Assembly: GCA_947627615.1 (NCBI GenBank)
Contig: CANQWS010000027.1
Coordinates: forward strand, 1 to 41,317
Direction of reading: 5' to 3'
Origin: an uncultured Muribaculaceae bacterium
Lineage (GTDB): Bacteria; Bacteroidota; Bacteroidia; Bacteroidales; Muribaculaceae
Length of the DNA stretch: 41,317 nt
The position numbers and the translations under genes are program-made. Below, piece after piece: positions 1 through 7,183 of this stretch (its first letter is position 1; each line of letters begins with the position of its first letter). The notes below the pieces were generated by a model. That model searched no databases. It was not told the DNA's origin and saw nothing but the letters and a program-made list of their open reading frames with translations.

Positions 1-274
1 GCAAGAGAGCCACTCGAGACCCATCAATCTGATTCAAGAGCTTTGCTCTAATATGCGGCGCCATGGCCGCGCGGTCCAAAAGCCCGAATCATGGCGAGAG
101 AACATTGACATTTTGGAAAACCCCATCGCTCAGCTATGACAGCTATAACAGCTAAAGCAGCTACTCCTTATTCCCGGGACGAAGCTTCCGGTATGGGGTA
201 AAAGAACGAGTGTAGCCCTCCGGCCTCGAAGAGGTCGATTAATTCCCGCGCAGCGGCCGGGGTCGTGGGAGATT
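1..274. other. Left edge, no supported gene
   Basis: No convincing coding region is visible. On the minus strand, downstream of the VKOR fusion gene, a frame stays open for about 35 codons (roughly 280 down to 171) but has no start codon and then hits TAA. Positions 132-167 hold four imperfect copies of a 9-base unit beginning AGCT (agctatgac, agctataac, agctaaagc, agctactcc). No clear terminator follows the minus-strand operon here, so a further gene beyond the window edge cannot be excluded. Confidence 0.5.
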
Positions 275-1825
275 TCAGTCTGCCAGGAATTCGAGGTCGT
301 CAGCCGTATATTCGTCGGGAAGCTTGTGGCCGTTAATCATCATAACGGGTGTTGCCGTAAGCCCTGACGCCTTACGCCACTTGAGTTGCTTGTCGAATTC
401 TGCATTGACTTCGTCCGTGTTCACATCAAGGTCCATGCCGGTAAAAAACGCTTCGCCCTGCTGCCGTCCGTGATCATACCAGTCAGTCAGAATCTGCCAT
501 GCCCGTTCGGGACCGAACTTCTGATAGGCGGCAATCAGGTACCGGTTGATCACACTCTTCTCTTCGGAGAAGAACGTCATGGTGTAGCGTATGGTGGCAT
601 CGGGATGCGATGCATAGAACACGTTGAGTTTCTTATGAAGCCGTGAACAGGGTATGCAGTAAGGATTGGCGAATACCGTCAGCTTGGGCCGGCCGCCTTT
701 GACCTTGCCGAACACCATGCCTGACTGCAGTTCGGAATCGCTGTCATAGTCCGGTTCGGCATTGATGAGCATTTTCATCACCTCGGGCTTGGTCCGCAAT
801 TCATTGTAGGCATCCGCCTCGTCGTGATACTTCCGCTCGCTGCGCACATAATCGAGCAGATAACTGATTGCGATTATGAATACCCCGTAAAGCACAAACA
901 CCGTGAGGATATGGATGGAAAACAGACCGCCTTCCCTGTACACTCCGGCCATGAGCAGTGTTATCACCTGCAGCCACATCAGTGACAGGACTATCAGGCA
1001 TAGCGTGCACCATGTCTTGGCCACGAATTTCTGATAGTAAAGACTCCAGAAAGTGAATAGCAACCCGATGGCGCTCAACACGGCCATAGGCATTATCAGA
1101 TCCGGAAACAGAAGCAGAATCAGGGTGTTGACAACAAAGAAACCGGCGCCTATCTCGCTGAGGGTCACCATGCGCAGCACAGTTGAATGCTCCGTCAGCT
1201 TCGGACTGTCACACCGGCTCTCCTTGATTATCGAGCATAACCGTTCGGCCACCGGATTGGCTATATGCATCTGTTTGAGTACAAGAAGATATGACACATA
1301 GATGCCGGCGAGATTCACCATCAGGGTCCCGAGTTCCCATCCCGACAGCATGAAGCCCTTTCCGGTAACGATAGCCACAGCAAGGAACGCTATGCCGAGA
1401 ATGAACAGCAGGGCCTTGGCATGTGAAGCAATTTCGTCCTCATGATTGTCCCGGTACTCAGGCTCACGCGAGGCTGCATCAGGCGTACCCTTGAGCAGCA
1501 CCCCGTCCCACCCGTCGGTGAAATCGTGATAGTCCATCGTCACGTGTCGTCCGTTGACCTGAAGGTTTACCTTGCCGTCCGACACACCACGGAGTATCGA
1601 GAACTGCTTTTTGTAAACCACGATGCTCGGCACCGGAAGCGGTTCACGCTCCGAATCCGATGTGTCGAAACGCTGGGCCTTGACCGGAATCCCATATTCG
1701 CGAAGCATTTCCGCCATACCGTACATGGAATTCTTATAAGGATTGCTTTCATAGACCGCACGGCTCCCACGGCGGGTATGCGGCACATTCAGGCAAGTCA
1801 GATAATCATACAGTATAGATTTCAT
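275..1825 (-). CDS. C39-like / VKOR / thioredoxin fusion membrane protein
   Basis: A 516-residue inner-membrane thiol oxidoreductase. Residues 1-120 resemble a C39 peptidase fold, but the segment that should carry the catalytic Cys reads SMYGMAEML, so it is probably a non-cleaving peptide-binding domain. Residues 137-325 hold about six membrane helices with VKOR features: CTLC (C273, C276) and loop cysteines C197 and C205. Residues about 375-516 form a DsbA/thioredoxin-like domain with CIPC (C390, C393) and a later TATPVMM segment that fits the cis-proline loop. Established role of VKOR-thioredoxin fusions: making disulfides by passing electrons to quinone. The longer frame begins with TTG at 1852; the ATG at 1825 gives a natural start, 42 bases after the upstream peptide gene. 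Co-directional position suggests it oxidises, and may recognise, that peptide (inference). Confidence 0.85.
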   Translation of the reverse strand: MKSILYDYLTCLNVPHTRRGSRAVYESNPYKNSMYGMAEMLREYGIPVKAQRFDTSDSEREPLPVPSIVVYKKQFSILRGVSDGKVNLQVNGRHVTMDYHDFTDGWDGVLLKGTPDAASREPEYRDNHEDEIASHAKALLFILGIAFLAVAIVTGKGFMLSGWELGTLMVNLAGIYVSYLLVLKQMHIANPVAERLCSIIKESRCDSPKLTEHSTVLRMVTLSEIGAGFFVVNTLILLLFPDLIMPMAVLSAIGLLFTFWSLYYQKFVAKTWCTLCLIVLSLMWLQVITLLMAGVYREGGLFSIHILTVFVLYGVFIIAISYLLDYVRSERKYHDEADAYNELRTKPEVMKMLINAEPDYDSDSELQSGMVFGKVKGGRPKLTVFANPYCIPCSRLHKKLNVFYASHPDATIRYTMTFFSEEKSVINRYLIAAYQKFGPERAWQILTDWYDHGRQQGEAFFTGMDLDVNTDEVNAEFDKQLKWRKASGLTATPVMMINGHKLPDEYTADDLEFLAD

Positions 1826-1867
1826 GATCCGTAGAATTAATTCAATATTCAATCAATAATTCGGGAT

Positions 1868-2011
1868 TCAGTCATCCTCGCATTCCTCGGGACGCCTTAT
1901 GTCACATGCGCCTCCCGTGTCATCGGTTTCGGTGTCCGGTCCTGCAGTTATATTTTTCATCTCGTCAAGCGAAAGCTCCGTAGAGCCTTTCCCGGTGTGT
2001 TTTCCTGACAT
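1868..2011 (-). CDS. Double-glycine-leader peptide precursor with acidic two-Cys core
   Basis: A 47-residue open frame, ATG at 2011 and stop at 1868. The N-terminal half ends with LSLDEMKNITAG, which matches the Bacteroidales double-glycine leader pattern (LS..EMK.I.GG) used by C39-type export peptidases and seen in GG-type natural product precursors. Cleavage after A23-G24 would leave a 23-residue core with C36 and C44, ten acidic and two basic residues. A second possible site, G33-G34, would leave 13 residues with both cysteines. AGAGA lies shortly before the ATG. The next gene in the same direction, 42 bases on, is a thiol oxidase with a C39-like domain, consistent with disulfide formation in the core. 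Whether it is a bacteriocin, signal or metal binder cannot be told. The acidic core is unlike typical cationic bacteriocins. No ABC exporter is visible. Confidence 0.72.
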   Translation of the reverse strand: MSGKHTGKGSTELSLDEMKNITAGPDTETDDTGGACDIRRPEECEDD

Positions 2012-2035
2012 AATGGTCTCTTATAATTGAAAGTT

Positions 2036-2177
2036 TTACAATAAAAGGAACAGAAACAAGTATCCCTTGGGATTCATGCCTAAAACCTTAACATCTATGC
2101 TCATGCATTGTTCAGTCATGCCCCGCGATGAAAGCAGCGTACCGGCAACGAACTTTACCCCTCGCTCATCGGTTCAT
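2036..2177 (-). promoter_or_regulatory. Possible structured leader or leader ORF before the peptide gene
   Basis: Read on the minus strand, positions 2171-2126 can fold: CGATGA pairs with TCATCG as the outer stem, GCG with CGC inside it, and GGTAA with TTGCC as the tip. Overlapping this, one frame is open from about 2176 to a stop at 2036; from its first ATG (2119) it would give a 27-residue peptide with a very hydrophobic end (LFLFLLL). Either a structured 5' leader or a short leader peptide is possible; both are inference. The same bases also lie upstream of the divergent monooxygenase gene at 2211. Confidence 0.3.
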
Positions 2178-2210
2178 TATCTATAATAATTATTATCCAA
2201 ACAAAGAATT

Positions 2211-2489
2211 ATGGTACGATTAAACGTGTTTGTCGAAATCCGTGACAGCAAAGACACCGCACATGTTACTGAACTGATAAAAGAACTCGTCGACAAGTCA
2301 ACAAACGACCCCGGATGCATTGACTACGAGGCATTCCACAGTCTCGAAAACAATAACCACCTGATAATAGTGGAAACCTGGAAAGACCGCAAGGCTCTTG
2401 ACCATCATCAGCAGACCGAACATTTCAAACGTCTGCTCCCCGATCTTGAAAAAGCGGCCACGACCACCATTACCATTTTTGACTTCTGA
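2211..2489 (+). CDS. ABM-domain (YgiN-like) quinol monooxygenase family protein
   Basis: A 92-residue single-domain protein of the antibiotic biosynthesis monooxygenase fold. The family pattern is clear: an N-terminal strand (RLNVFVEI), a long helix ending TNDPGCIDYEAF, then a strand with the typical IVETWKD and the following helix with HFKRL. Length fits the family. Members act on quinones, polyketides or haem without added cofactor; others are small stress proteins of unknown substrate. It is divergent from the peptide/VKOR cassette. A quinone substrate would be a tempting link to VKOR, but nothing in the sequence proves it. A terminator follows the stop. Confidence 0.85.
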   Translation: MVRLNVFVEIRDSKDTAHVTELIKELVDKSTNDPGCIDYEAFHSLENNNHLIIVETWKDRKALDHHQQTEHFKRLLPDLEKAATTTITIFDF

Positions 2490-2512
2490 AAAAAACTTCT
2501 CACCGATAAGCG

Positions 2513-2544
2513 GCCCCGTTCAATTACAGCGGGGTTGCTTTTTA
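2513..2544 (+). terminator. Intrinsic terminator after the monooxygenase gene
   Basis: CCCCGTT (2514-2520) pairs with AGCGGGG (2528-2534, with one T.G pair) around a seven-base loop, followed by TTGCTTTTTA. The T-tract runs into the -33 element of the next promoter. Confidence 0.65.
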
Positions 2545-2565
2545 TGTCAGGATACATTAATTTTG
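2535..2565 (+). promoter_or_regulatory. Promoter of crcB (Bacteroidetes type)
   Basis: TTG at 2535-2537, a 20-base spacer and TAATTTTG at 2558-2565 match the Bacteroidetes -33/-7 consensus. Transcription would start near 2571, about 20 bases before the crcB ATG. Confidence 0.7.
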
Positions 2566-2590
2566 TACCGTGCAATGCAATTGAAAATAT

Positions 2591-2968
2591 ATGACCCTGA
2601 CAAATATACTGATGGCCGGTGCTGGAAGCTGCGTGGGCGGAATGGCCCGCTACATACTCGGCAAACTGATTCAGACTTCGGTTTCCGGAGTTTTTCCGTG
2701 GGGAACCCTTGCGGTCAACCTCATCGGATGTCTCCTGATAGGATTTATCTACGGTATGCTTGACCGCGGATTCCAGCTCTCGGAACCCGTGAAAATTTTT
2801 CTTACCATCGGATTCTGCGGCGGATTCACCACATTCTCCACTTTCGCCAACGAGAACTATCTCCTGTTCACCGGCGGCCACATCGGTCTGTTCGCCCTCT
2901 ATGCCCTCTCAAGCATCATCCTCGGATTCCTGCTGCTCTATGCCGGCTACTTCCTGTCCCGCATCTGA
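2591..2968 (+). CDS. crcB: Fluoride exporter CrcB/Fluc
   Basis: A 125-residue, four-helix membrane protein matching the Fluc/CrcB family. It has the N-terminal G..GG.ARY motif, GTLAVNLIGC in the second helix, and the family hallmark GFCGGFTTFSTF with the channel-lining Phe, Thr and Ser residues. Fluc channels assemble as antiparallel dual-topology dimers and let fluoride leave the cytoplasm. Only one crcB is visible, as expected for a homodimer. The predicted 5' UTR of about 20 bases is too short for a crcB (fluoride) riboswitch. The following gene starts 27 bases downstream and may be cotranscribed. Confidence 0.95.
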   Translation: MTLTNILMAGAGSCVGGMARYILGKLIQTSVSGVFPWGTLAVNLIGCLLIGFIYGMLDRGFQLSEPVKIFLTIGFCGGFTTFSTFANENYLLFTGGHIGLFALYALSSIILGFLLLYAGYFLSRI

Positions 2969-2995
2969 CTGATTCCCATCCGTAACTTATCAAAA

Positions 2996-3886
2996 ATGAA
3001 AAAAGAATTCTTAATTGCAGCGCTGACGGCTTGCGGTATCTCTTCCGTGGCTCAGGCAGAAACGTCTGACCTTATCGGAGCATGGAAAGGGCCGAAGGAC
3101 CTGACGATAAACGTGTGTCTTGACAATCAGGACAAACCCTATATATGTCAGTGCGGTATTTTCCGTACATACGGCTGGGTGAATTTCTCCACAATCGTTT
3201 CCGGCGATTCTTTGATAATGATGTCTACGGATATAGACAGTCCCTTCGAGGGCCGTTTCAAAATTGAATCGAACGAAAGACTTGTCGGGAAACTGGAGAT
3301 GGGAACGCCCGGTGATGACTGGTATTACAGCGGCACCGCCGAACTTCTGAAACAAAAACCGGAAATGCCGGCAAACCTCAACCCTGCCCTTGAGGGAATC
3401 ATACTTCCGTCGGATTATACCTTGCTGTCGCTTGACCGGGACAAGGCCCGTGAAGTCCTGGCTACTCTCACACCTGAATCCTACGGCTATTCCGGGAAAC
3501 GGATGGTGGAAAAGCTATTGAACGCAAGGACCTATCCGGTCACACTGGACGACATGCTCGGGTTCCGGCGGGTAAGGTCCATTCAGATTGACGCCCGTGA
3601 CGGGATATTCTCGTATCCCTATTTCAAATGTCGCTTCAGGAAAACGGACGGCAAGCTGTTTTTCGAGAAAACCACCGGCAGCCAGCGCAAATCGGGTCAT
3701 GTGTATCAGAACGGCCCCGAATCCCTGATTTTTCTCGGAGGCTGGAGCGTCAACAATGACCCGCAGACCCGCTATGGCGGCGACAATTCAGTTGCCGGGA
3801 CCATATATAAAATCGGTCCACGCAAGGCCATTATGATTTTCCCCACGGAAGCTGACCGCGTGGAAATCTACGAGCTGACTAAATAA
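2996..3886 (+). CDS. Secreted protein, C-terminal part DUF4893-like
   Basis: A 296-residue protein with a Sec signal peptide (hydrophobic segment ending AQA at about residue 21), so probably periplasmic. Residues 22-115 look like a small beta-barrel or lipocalin-like unit (LIGAWKG, then alternating strands). Residues about 125-296 end with FLGGWSVNNDPQTRYGGD and a KAIMIFP...VEIYEL tail, which resembles DUF4893 (recognition by eye). No catalytic motif was found. It lies 27 bases after crcB and 73 bases before the SanA-like gene on the same strand. Function unknown. Confidence 0.75.
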   Translation: MKKEFLIAALTACGISSVAQAETSDLIGAWKGPKDLTINVCLDNQDKPYICQCGIFRTYGWVNFSTIVSGDSLIMMSTDIDSPFEGRFKIESNERLVGKLEMGTPGDDWYYSGTAELLKQKPEMPANLNPALEGIILPSDYTLLSLDRDKAREVLATLTPESYGYSGKRMVEKLLNARTYPVTLDDMLGFRRVRSIQIDARDGIFSYPYFKCRFRKTDGKLFFEKTTGSQRKSGHVYQNGPESLIFLGGWSVNNDPQTRYGGDNSVAGTIYKIGPRKAIMIFPTEADRVEIYELTK

Positions 3887-3959
3887 AAGTCACAGTCCCG
3901 CCGCAGACCATCTGAACACCAACGGTCTTAAACACTGACAGATAACCCACGAATCCCGT

Positions 3960-5033
3960 ATGCCAAGACCCAAAAGAATACTGATCCGGAGAATCGCACT
4001 CAGTCTCTGCGCCTTCTTCATTCTGGTGATAGCCTTCACTCTCTATGCCAACATCAGGGTGGAGCAATCAACCAAAGACAGGATATATCCCGCGGTCGAG
4101 TCTGTTCCGTATAACAAGGTCGCCCTGTTGCTTGGGACAAATCCCCTGAACCGGTGGGGCCGGCCCAACTCCTACTTCACCAACCGGATTAATACGGCGG
4201 CCGAACTGTATCATGCAGGCAAGGTAGATTTCATCATTGCAAGCGGCGACAACCACACTAAAAAATACGACGAGGCCACAGCCATGCGCGACTCGCTGAT
4301 TGCCCGCGGTGTGCCTGACGACAGAATCATACTTGACTTTGCCGGATTCCGGACGCTCGATTCCGTTGTCAGGGCAAAAGAAGTTTTCGGCTGCGACTCG
4401 CTGACCATAATATCTCAGGCCGACCATTGCGCCAGAGCGCTGTATCTGGCCGAGGCCAACGGCATTGAGGCCGTTGCGGTTGCGGCTCCGCTCCGTGCCG
4501 GACGCTGGGTGCGAACGCGTCTCGCCCTGCGCGAATGGCTTGCCCGCGACAAAATGATGCTTGACATCTGGTTCGGCAAGCAGCCGCATTTCCTCGGCGA
4601 CAAAATCGAAATTCCCGAAATACTGACACAGAAGAGTTATTCCACTGCCCCGGGAATGATTATGAGTATAGTGGAGCCGCAGATTGTCAAGGCCGGGATT
4701 GACTCTCTGATTGTAGAGTTCCGGAACACCCGCAAGGATGAAGGAATGACCGGGGAATGGTTCCGGATTGACAGGAAAGCCCCCGACGAGCACTGGCATG
4801 AACTTCCGTATGACAGGAGACATGAAAATACCGACGGAGAGTTATGCATAGTGTTCAACGCCGTAGGGTGGATTGTACGACCTGACACACCATTCCGGAT
4901 GACGGTAAAACCGTGGTCTTACGAATCAGACTGGAAGCCCGGAACTTATCGCCTTGTAAAAACATTCCATTATCCGCCATATCCTCTTAAAGAACCGAGC
5001 GACACGGCATTCGTTGAATTTCAGATCAGATAA
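3960..5033 (+). CDS. SanA/YdcF-type DUF218 protein with C-terminal Ig-like domain
   Basis: A 357-residue protein with one N-terminal membrane helix (residues about 9-28) and an extracytoplasmic remainder. Residues 45-220 follow the SanA subgroup of DUF218: VALLLGTNP, then YFTNRINTAAELY, then IIASGDN, then RI.LD.AGFRTLDSV.RAK and a late IISQADHCARALYLA. SanA proteins are linked to envelope barrier function in enterobacteria. Residues about 235-357 form a second beta-rich unit resembling the Big_14-type bacterial Ig-like domain, ending WKPGTYRLVK. SanA itself is usually about 220-240 residues, so this is an extended form. The stop is directly followed by the next ATG, so the two genes are very likely cotranscribed. 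Confidence 0.85.
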   Translation: MPRPKRILIRRIALSLCAFFILVIAFTLYANIRVEQSTKDRIYPAVESVPYNKVALLLGTNPLNRWGRPNSYFTNRINTAAELYHAGKVDFIIASGDNHTKKYDEATAMRDSLIARGVPDDRIILDFAGFRTLDSVVRAKEVFGCDSLTIISQADHCARALYLAEANGIEAVAVAAPLRAGRWVRTRLALREWLARDKMMLDIWFGKQPHFLGDKIEIPEILTQKSYSTAPGMIMSIVEPQIVKAGIDSLIVEFRNTRKDEGMTGEWFRIDRKAPDEHWHELPYDRRHENTDGELCIVFNAVGWIVRPDTPFRMTVKPWSYESDWKPGTYRLVKTFHYPPYPLKEPSDTAFVEFQIR

Positions 5034-5363
5034 ATGGATTTCGGAAAGTTACTGTCATCCAAAATAAATATGCCTGAAATCAGGCGTATCGCAGCATTGG
5101 CATCCGGAAATTCCGAAAACAGGCAGCGCTTGTGGCAGTCGGCAAAAGCTCCTGACCGGCGCACAAGCATCAATGCCCTGTGGGTTATGTCTCACCTGAC
5201 CGCAACTGAATCCGTCTGGCTTCACTCGTTACAGAACGAGCTGACCGACATGCTGCTTGCCGAGACCGACAACGGTAAAAAACGGATGCTGCTTCAGATT
5301 CTCAGAGAGCAGAACTTCCGGCCGGAATCTCCTTTTTCAGATAGATCATGTCACGCAGCGTAA
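5034..5363 (+). CDS. Helical (HEAT-like) hypothetical protein, probably C-terminally truncated
   Basis: A 109-residue, all-helical cytoplasmic protein starting immediately after the SanA-like stop (TAA then ATG). The body, through LLQILREQNF at about residue 97, reads like paired HEAT-type helices. The last dozen residues (PESPFSDRSCHAA) lack that character, and their DNA is the reverse complement of the end of the convergent acetyltransferase gene, with a 62-base overlap. I infer that the original C-terminus was lost, perhaps by a deletion joining the two genes. Function unknown. Confidence 0.6.
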   Translation: MDFGKLLSSKINMPEIRRIAALASGNSENRQRLWQSAKAPDRRTSINALWVMSHLTATESVWLHSLQNELTDMLLAETDNGKKRMLLQILREQNFRPESPFSDRSCHAA

Positions 5364-5796
5364 CGCCCTCTTCCACTATAGGATTGTCATAATTGGCAGT
5401 AAAGAAATCAGGAATGCGATGGGAATACACGTAGCCGCATGAACGGTAAAAGCGAAGCGTCGATGGAGTCTCGCCGGTTCCGAGAATCACCCTGTGGCCT
5501 CTGCTGTAACGCTCCGCGTGGGCGAGCATCATCCGCCCGATGCCTCGCCGCCCGAATCCGGGAGCCACGGCAAGATTCTTGACTTCGACAACGCCGTCAT
5601 CCAGACCCACCGTGCAGCACACCGCCACAGCCTCGCCGGATAGGAAACCCACATACAGCGTGGACTGCCCGAGGTACCGGGCAATCATACGCTCGGATTC
5701 GTCGCCCAACAGCAGCAATGACATGTAGCGGCTCCTGTCACCCGCTCCCGCCTCTCTTATCTCCAACCGGTCCGCAACCGAAACAATCCTCTCCAT
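5302..5796 (-). CDS. GNAT family N-acetyltransferase
   Basis: A 164-residue GNAT. The acetyl-CoA signature is visible as VKNLAVAPGFGRRGIGRMML (residues about 73-92), with the usual later strand-helix TLRFYRSCGYV. The tail (RIPDFFTANYD...LRDMIYLKK) fits a common small GNAT subgroup of unknown acceptor, so the protein seems complete apart from a few extra C-terminal residues (IPAGSSAL) lying over the convergent gene. It is the second of two GNATs read leftwards, 24 bases after the first. Substrate not predictable. Confidence 0.85.
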   Translation of the reverse strand: MERIVSVADRLEIREAGAGDRSRYMSLLLLGDESERMIARYLGQSTLYVGFLSGEAVAVCCTVGLDDGVVEVKNLAVAPGFGRRGIGRMMLAHAERYSRGHRVILGTGETPSTLRFYRSCGYVYSHRIPDFFTANYDNPIVEEGVTLRDMIYLKKEIPAGSSAL

Positions 5797-5820
5797 CCTG
5801 TCACAATATTGAAATGCTCA

Positions 5821-6345
5821 CTATAATTCAGCCGGGGAAGTGAATGACAGTCTGTAGGCTGTGCTCGGGATTCCGTCATAGACATAATCTTCAATCTTCA
5901 CGAATCCGCACTTCTCCGCCACACGGCGCGAAGCCCTGTTAAGTCTGTCGGTAGTTATGAGCAACGAATCCGTCCTCAGAACATCACGGCAGAAGCCTGC
6001 CAATGCCCTGAGAGCCTCCGTAGTGAGTCCCCTGCCCCAATACGGGTGTCCTATCCAGTACCCTACTTCCCGCTCTCCGGATAATGTTTTGTAATGCTCC
6101 ACGCCCTCCGGGACCAGACCTATGCATCCTATGGGTTCACCCGTCTCCTTCAGGACCATGGCAAACGAGAACCGATTGGGCATAAACACCTCGCGTATCA
6201 CGCACCGGCTCATCTCCACGGAATCGTGGCAGGGCCACAGTGCAAGCTCGCTCACACGGCTGTCGGAAGCGTATTTGTAAAGAGCTTCGGCATCGTCATC
6301 TGTCCATGGACGCAGAATCATTCTCTCGGTCTTGATTGTAATCAT
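5821..6345 (-). CDS. RimJ/RimL-type GNAT acetyltransferase
   Basis: A 174-residue acetyltransferase. It begins TERMILRPWTDDDAEALYKY, the standard RimJ/RimL start, continues with PIGCIGL, and has the acetyl-CoA segment EVGYWIGHPYWGRGLTTEAL with later NRASRRVAEKCGFV. Family members acetylate protein N-termini, small molecules or drugs; the substrate here cannot be told. It is the promoter-proximal gene of a two-GNAT pair with no similarity between the two beyond the fold. Confidence 0.87.
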   Translation of the reverse strand: MITIKTERMILRPWTDDDAEALYKYASDSRVSELALWPCHDSVEMSRCVIREVFMPNRFSFAMVLKETGEPIGCIGLVPEGVEHYKTLSGEREVGYWIGHPYWGRGLTTEALRALAGFCRDVLRTDSLLITTDRLNRASRRVAEKCGFVKIEDYVYDGIPSTAYRLSFTSPAEL

Positions 6346-6713
6346 GTCTGTCTGCAGATTTTCTCCAAAGATAGATATTTTTCATGAATATGACCACATC
6401 CTTTTCCAAGGGCTATGCAATAGTATTTCGACCCCGAATCCGAGGTCAAATGTTAAAAATGCCCTTTGTGAGCTTAATGTGGCTTACGCTGACACAACCG
6501 TCCCGGCAGAGCCTCCGCTTCGCTATGGTCGTGAGAAATGTCACCACAACATCTACAACTGACTTCCGCCTCTCTTTGTTCACTGTTCCGTAAATGATAT
6601 AGCGTTAAAAATTGTGAAATCTATTTTTGTCGTTGAATAGAGATGAACGACAATGAATTTTGAGCCGAATTTTCAGATTCTGTTGTGCAAATGTTGTGCG
6701 AATTTGGCAAAAG
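6346..6713. other. Intergenic, possible decayed mobile-element fragment
   Basis: No supported gene. On the minus strand a 45-codon frame (GTG at 6583, stop at 6446) has K/R-rich segments and a DG..V.V..I pattern faintly like the N-terminus of Bacteroidetes tyrosine recombinases; this is too weak to call. Positions 6680-6701 hold two adjacent 11-base copies of TGTTGTGCAAA (the second reads TGTTGTGCGAA) close to the 3' side of the tRNA-Gln gene. Confidence 0.3.
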
Positions 6714-6752
6714 AAAATTGCAGTCAACTGATAATCAGCTAACTGCAATTTT
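6714..6752 (-). terminator. Terminator of tRNA-Gln
   Basis: AAAATTGCAGT (6714-6724) and ACTGCAATTTT (6742-6752) form a perfect 11-bp stem, starting seven bases after the tRNA 3' end. On the minus strand the stem ends in TTTT and continues CTTTTG. Confidence 0.7.
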
Positions 6753-6758
6753 ACTTTG

Positions 6759-6829
6759 TTGCCTTGGAAGGATTCGAACCCTCACAGGCGGAACCAGAAT
6801 CCGACGTGCTACCATTACACCACAAGGCA
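6759..6829 (-). tRNA. tRNA-Gln (CTG anticodon)
   Basis: The minus strand gives a full cloverleaf: acceptor TGCCTTG paired with CAAGGCA, D-arm GTGTAATGGTAGCA, anticodon loop TTCTGGT with anticodon CTG, and T-arm loop GGTTCGAATCC. Discriminator A. The 3' CCA is not encoded. The base of the anticodon stem (position 27-43) is a T/C mismatch; the other four pairs are sound. Confidence 0.93.
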
Positions 6830-6877
6830 ATTTGTTTATTTTTTCGAGGCTCGCTTGCCTCATTTGTTTTACGTGTG

Positions 6878-6908
6878 CAAAGGTACGCCGAATTTTTTAT
6901 CTGTGCAA
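6878..6908 (-). promoter_or_regulatory. Promoter of tRNA-Gln
   Basis: On the minus strand TTG (6908-6906), a 20-base spacer and TACCTTTG (6885-6878) match the Bacteroidetes consensus. The predicted start is near 6872, about 43 bases before the tRNA. Confidence 0.75.
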
Positions 6909-7183
6909 GTGTTTGGCAAAAAAAATCGAAATTTTAGACTATATTTTAATTGTTTTTTCCTTAAAGAATAGGATTCATATAATATGATTCAATAGAAGGG
7001 TTCCTAATATGCTGACATAGAATTCAAACAGCAAAAGGCATCCCGAAACTGTACAAATATCTGTTTGAGCCGCCGGATTTCCGGTCCCTTAGTCCGTTAT
7101 CGGGTTAAATTTAAAATTACACGAATCGGAGATAAAAAACCGGGGAGTGACTCCGCCGATAAAACATGGCAAACGGGTAGAGC
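6909..7183. other. AT-rich intergenic region, nothing recognised
   Basis: Lies between the tRNA-Gln promoter and the end of the glycan-uptake operon. No open frame, RNA fold or repeat that I can support is visible. Confidence 0.5.

Noticed and set aside
2036-2119. 27-codon ORF as an independent gene
   Set aside because: No family match and no clear ribosome-binding site. It is kept only as part of a possible leader.
4068-4823. Long minus-strand open frame (251 codons) opposite the SanA-like gene
   Set aside because: It mirrors a well-supported gene, has no family motifs and is a by-product of GC-rich codon use.
6384-6593. 69-codon plus-strand frame downstream of the acetyltransferase start
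   Set aside because: No recognisable domain, and its composition looks like that of non-coding DNA.
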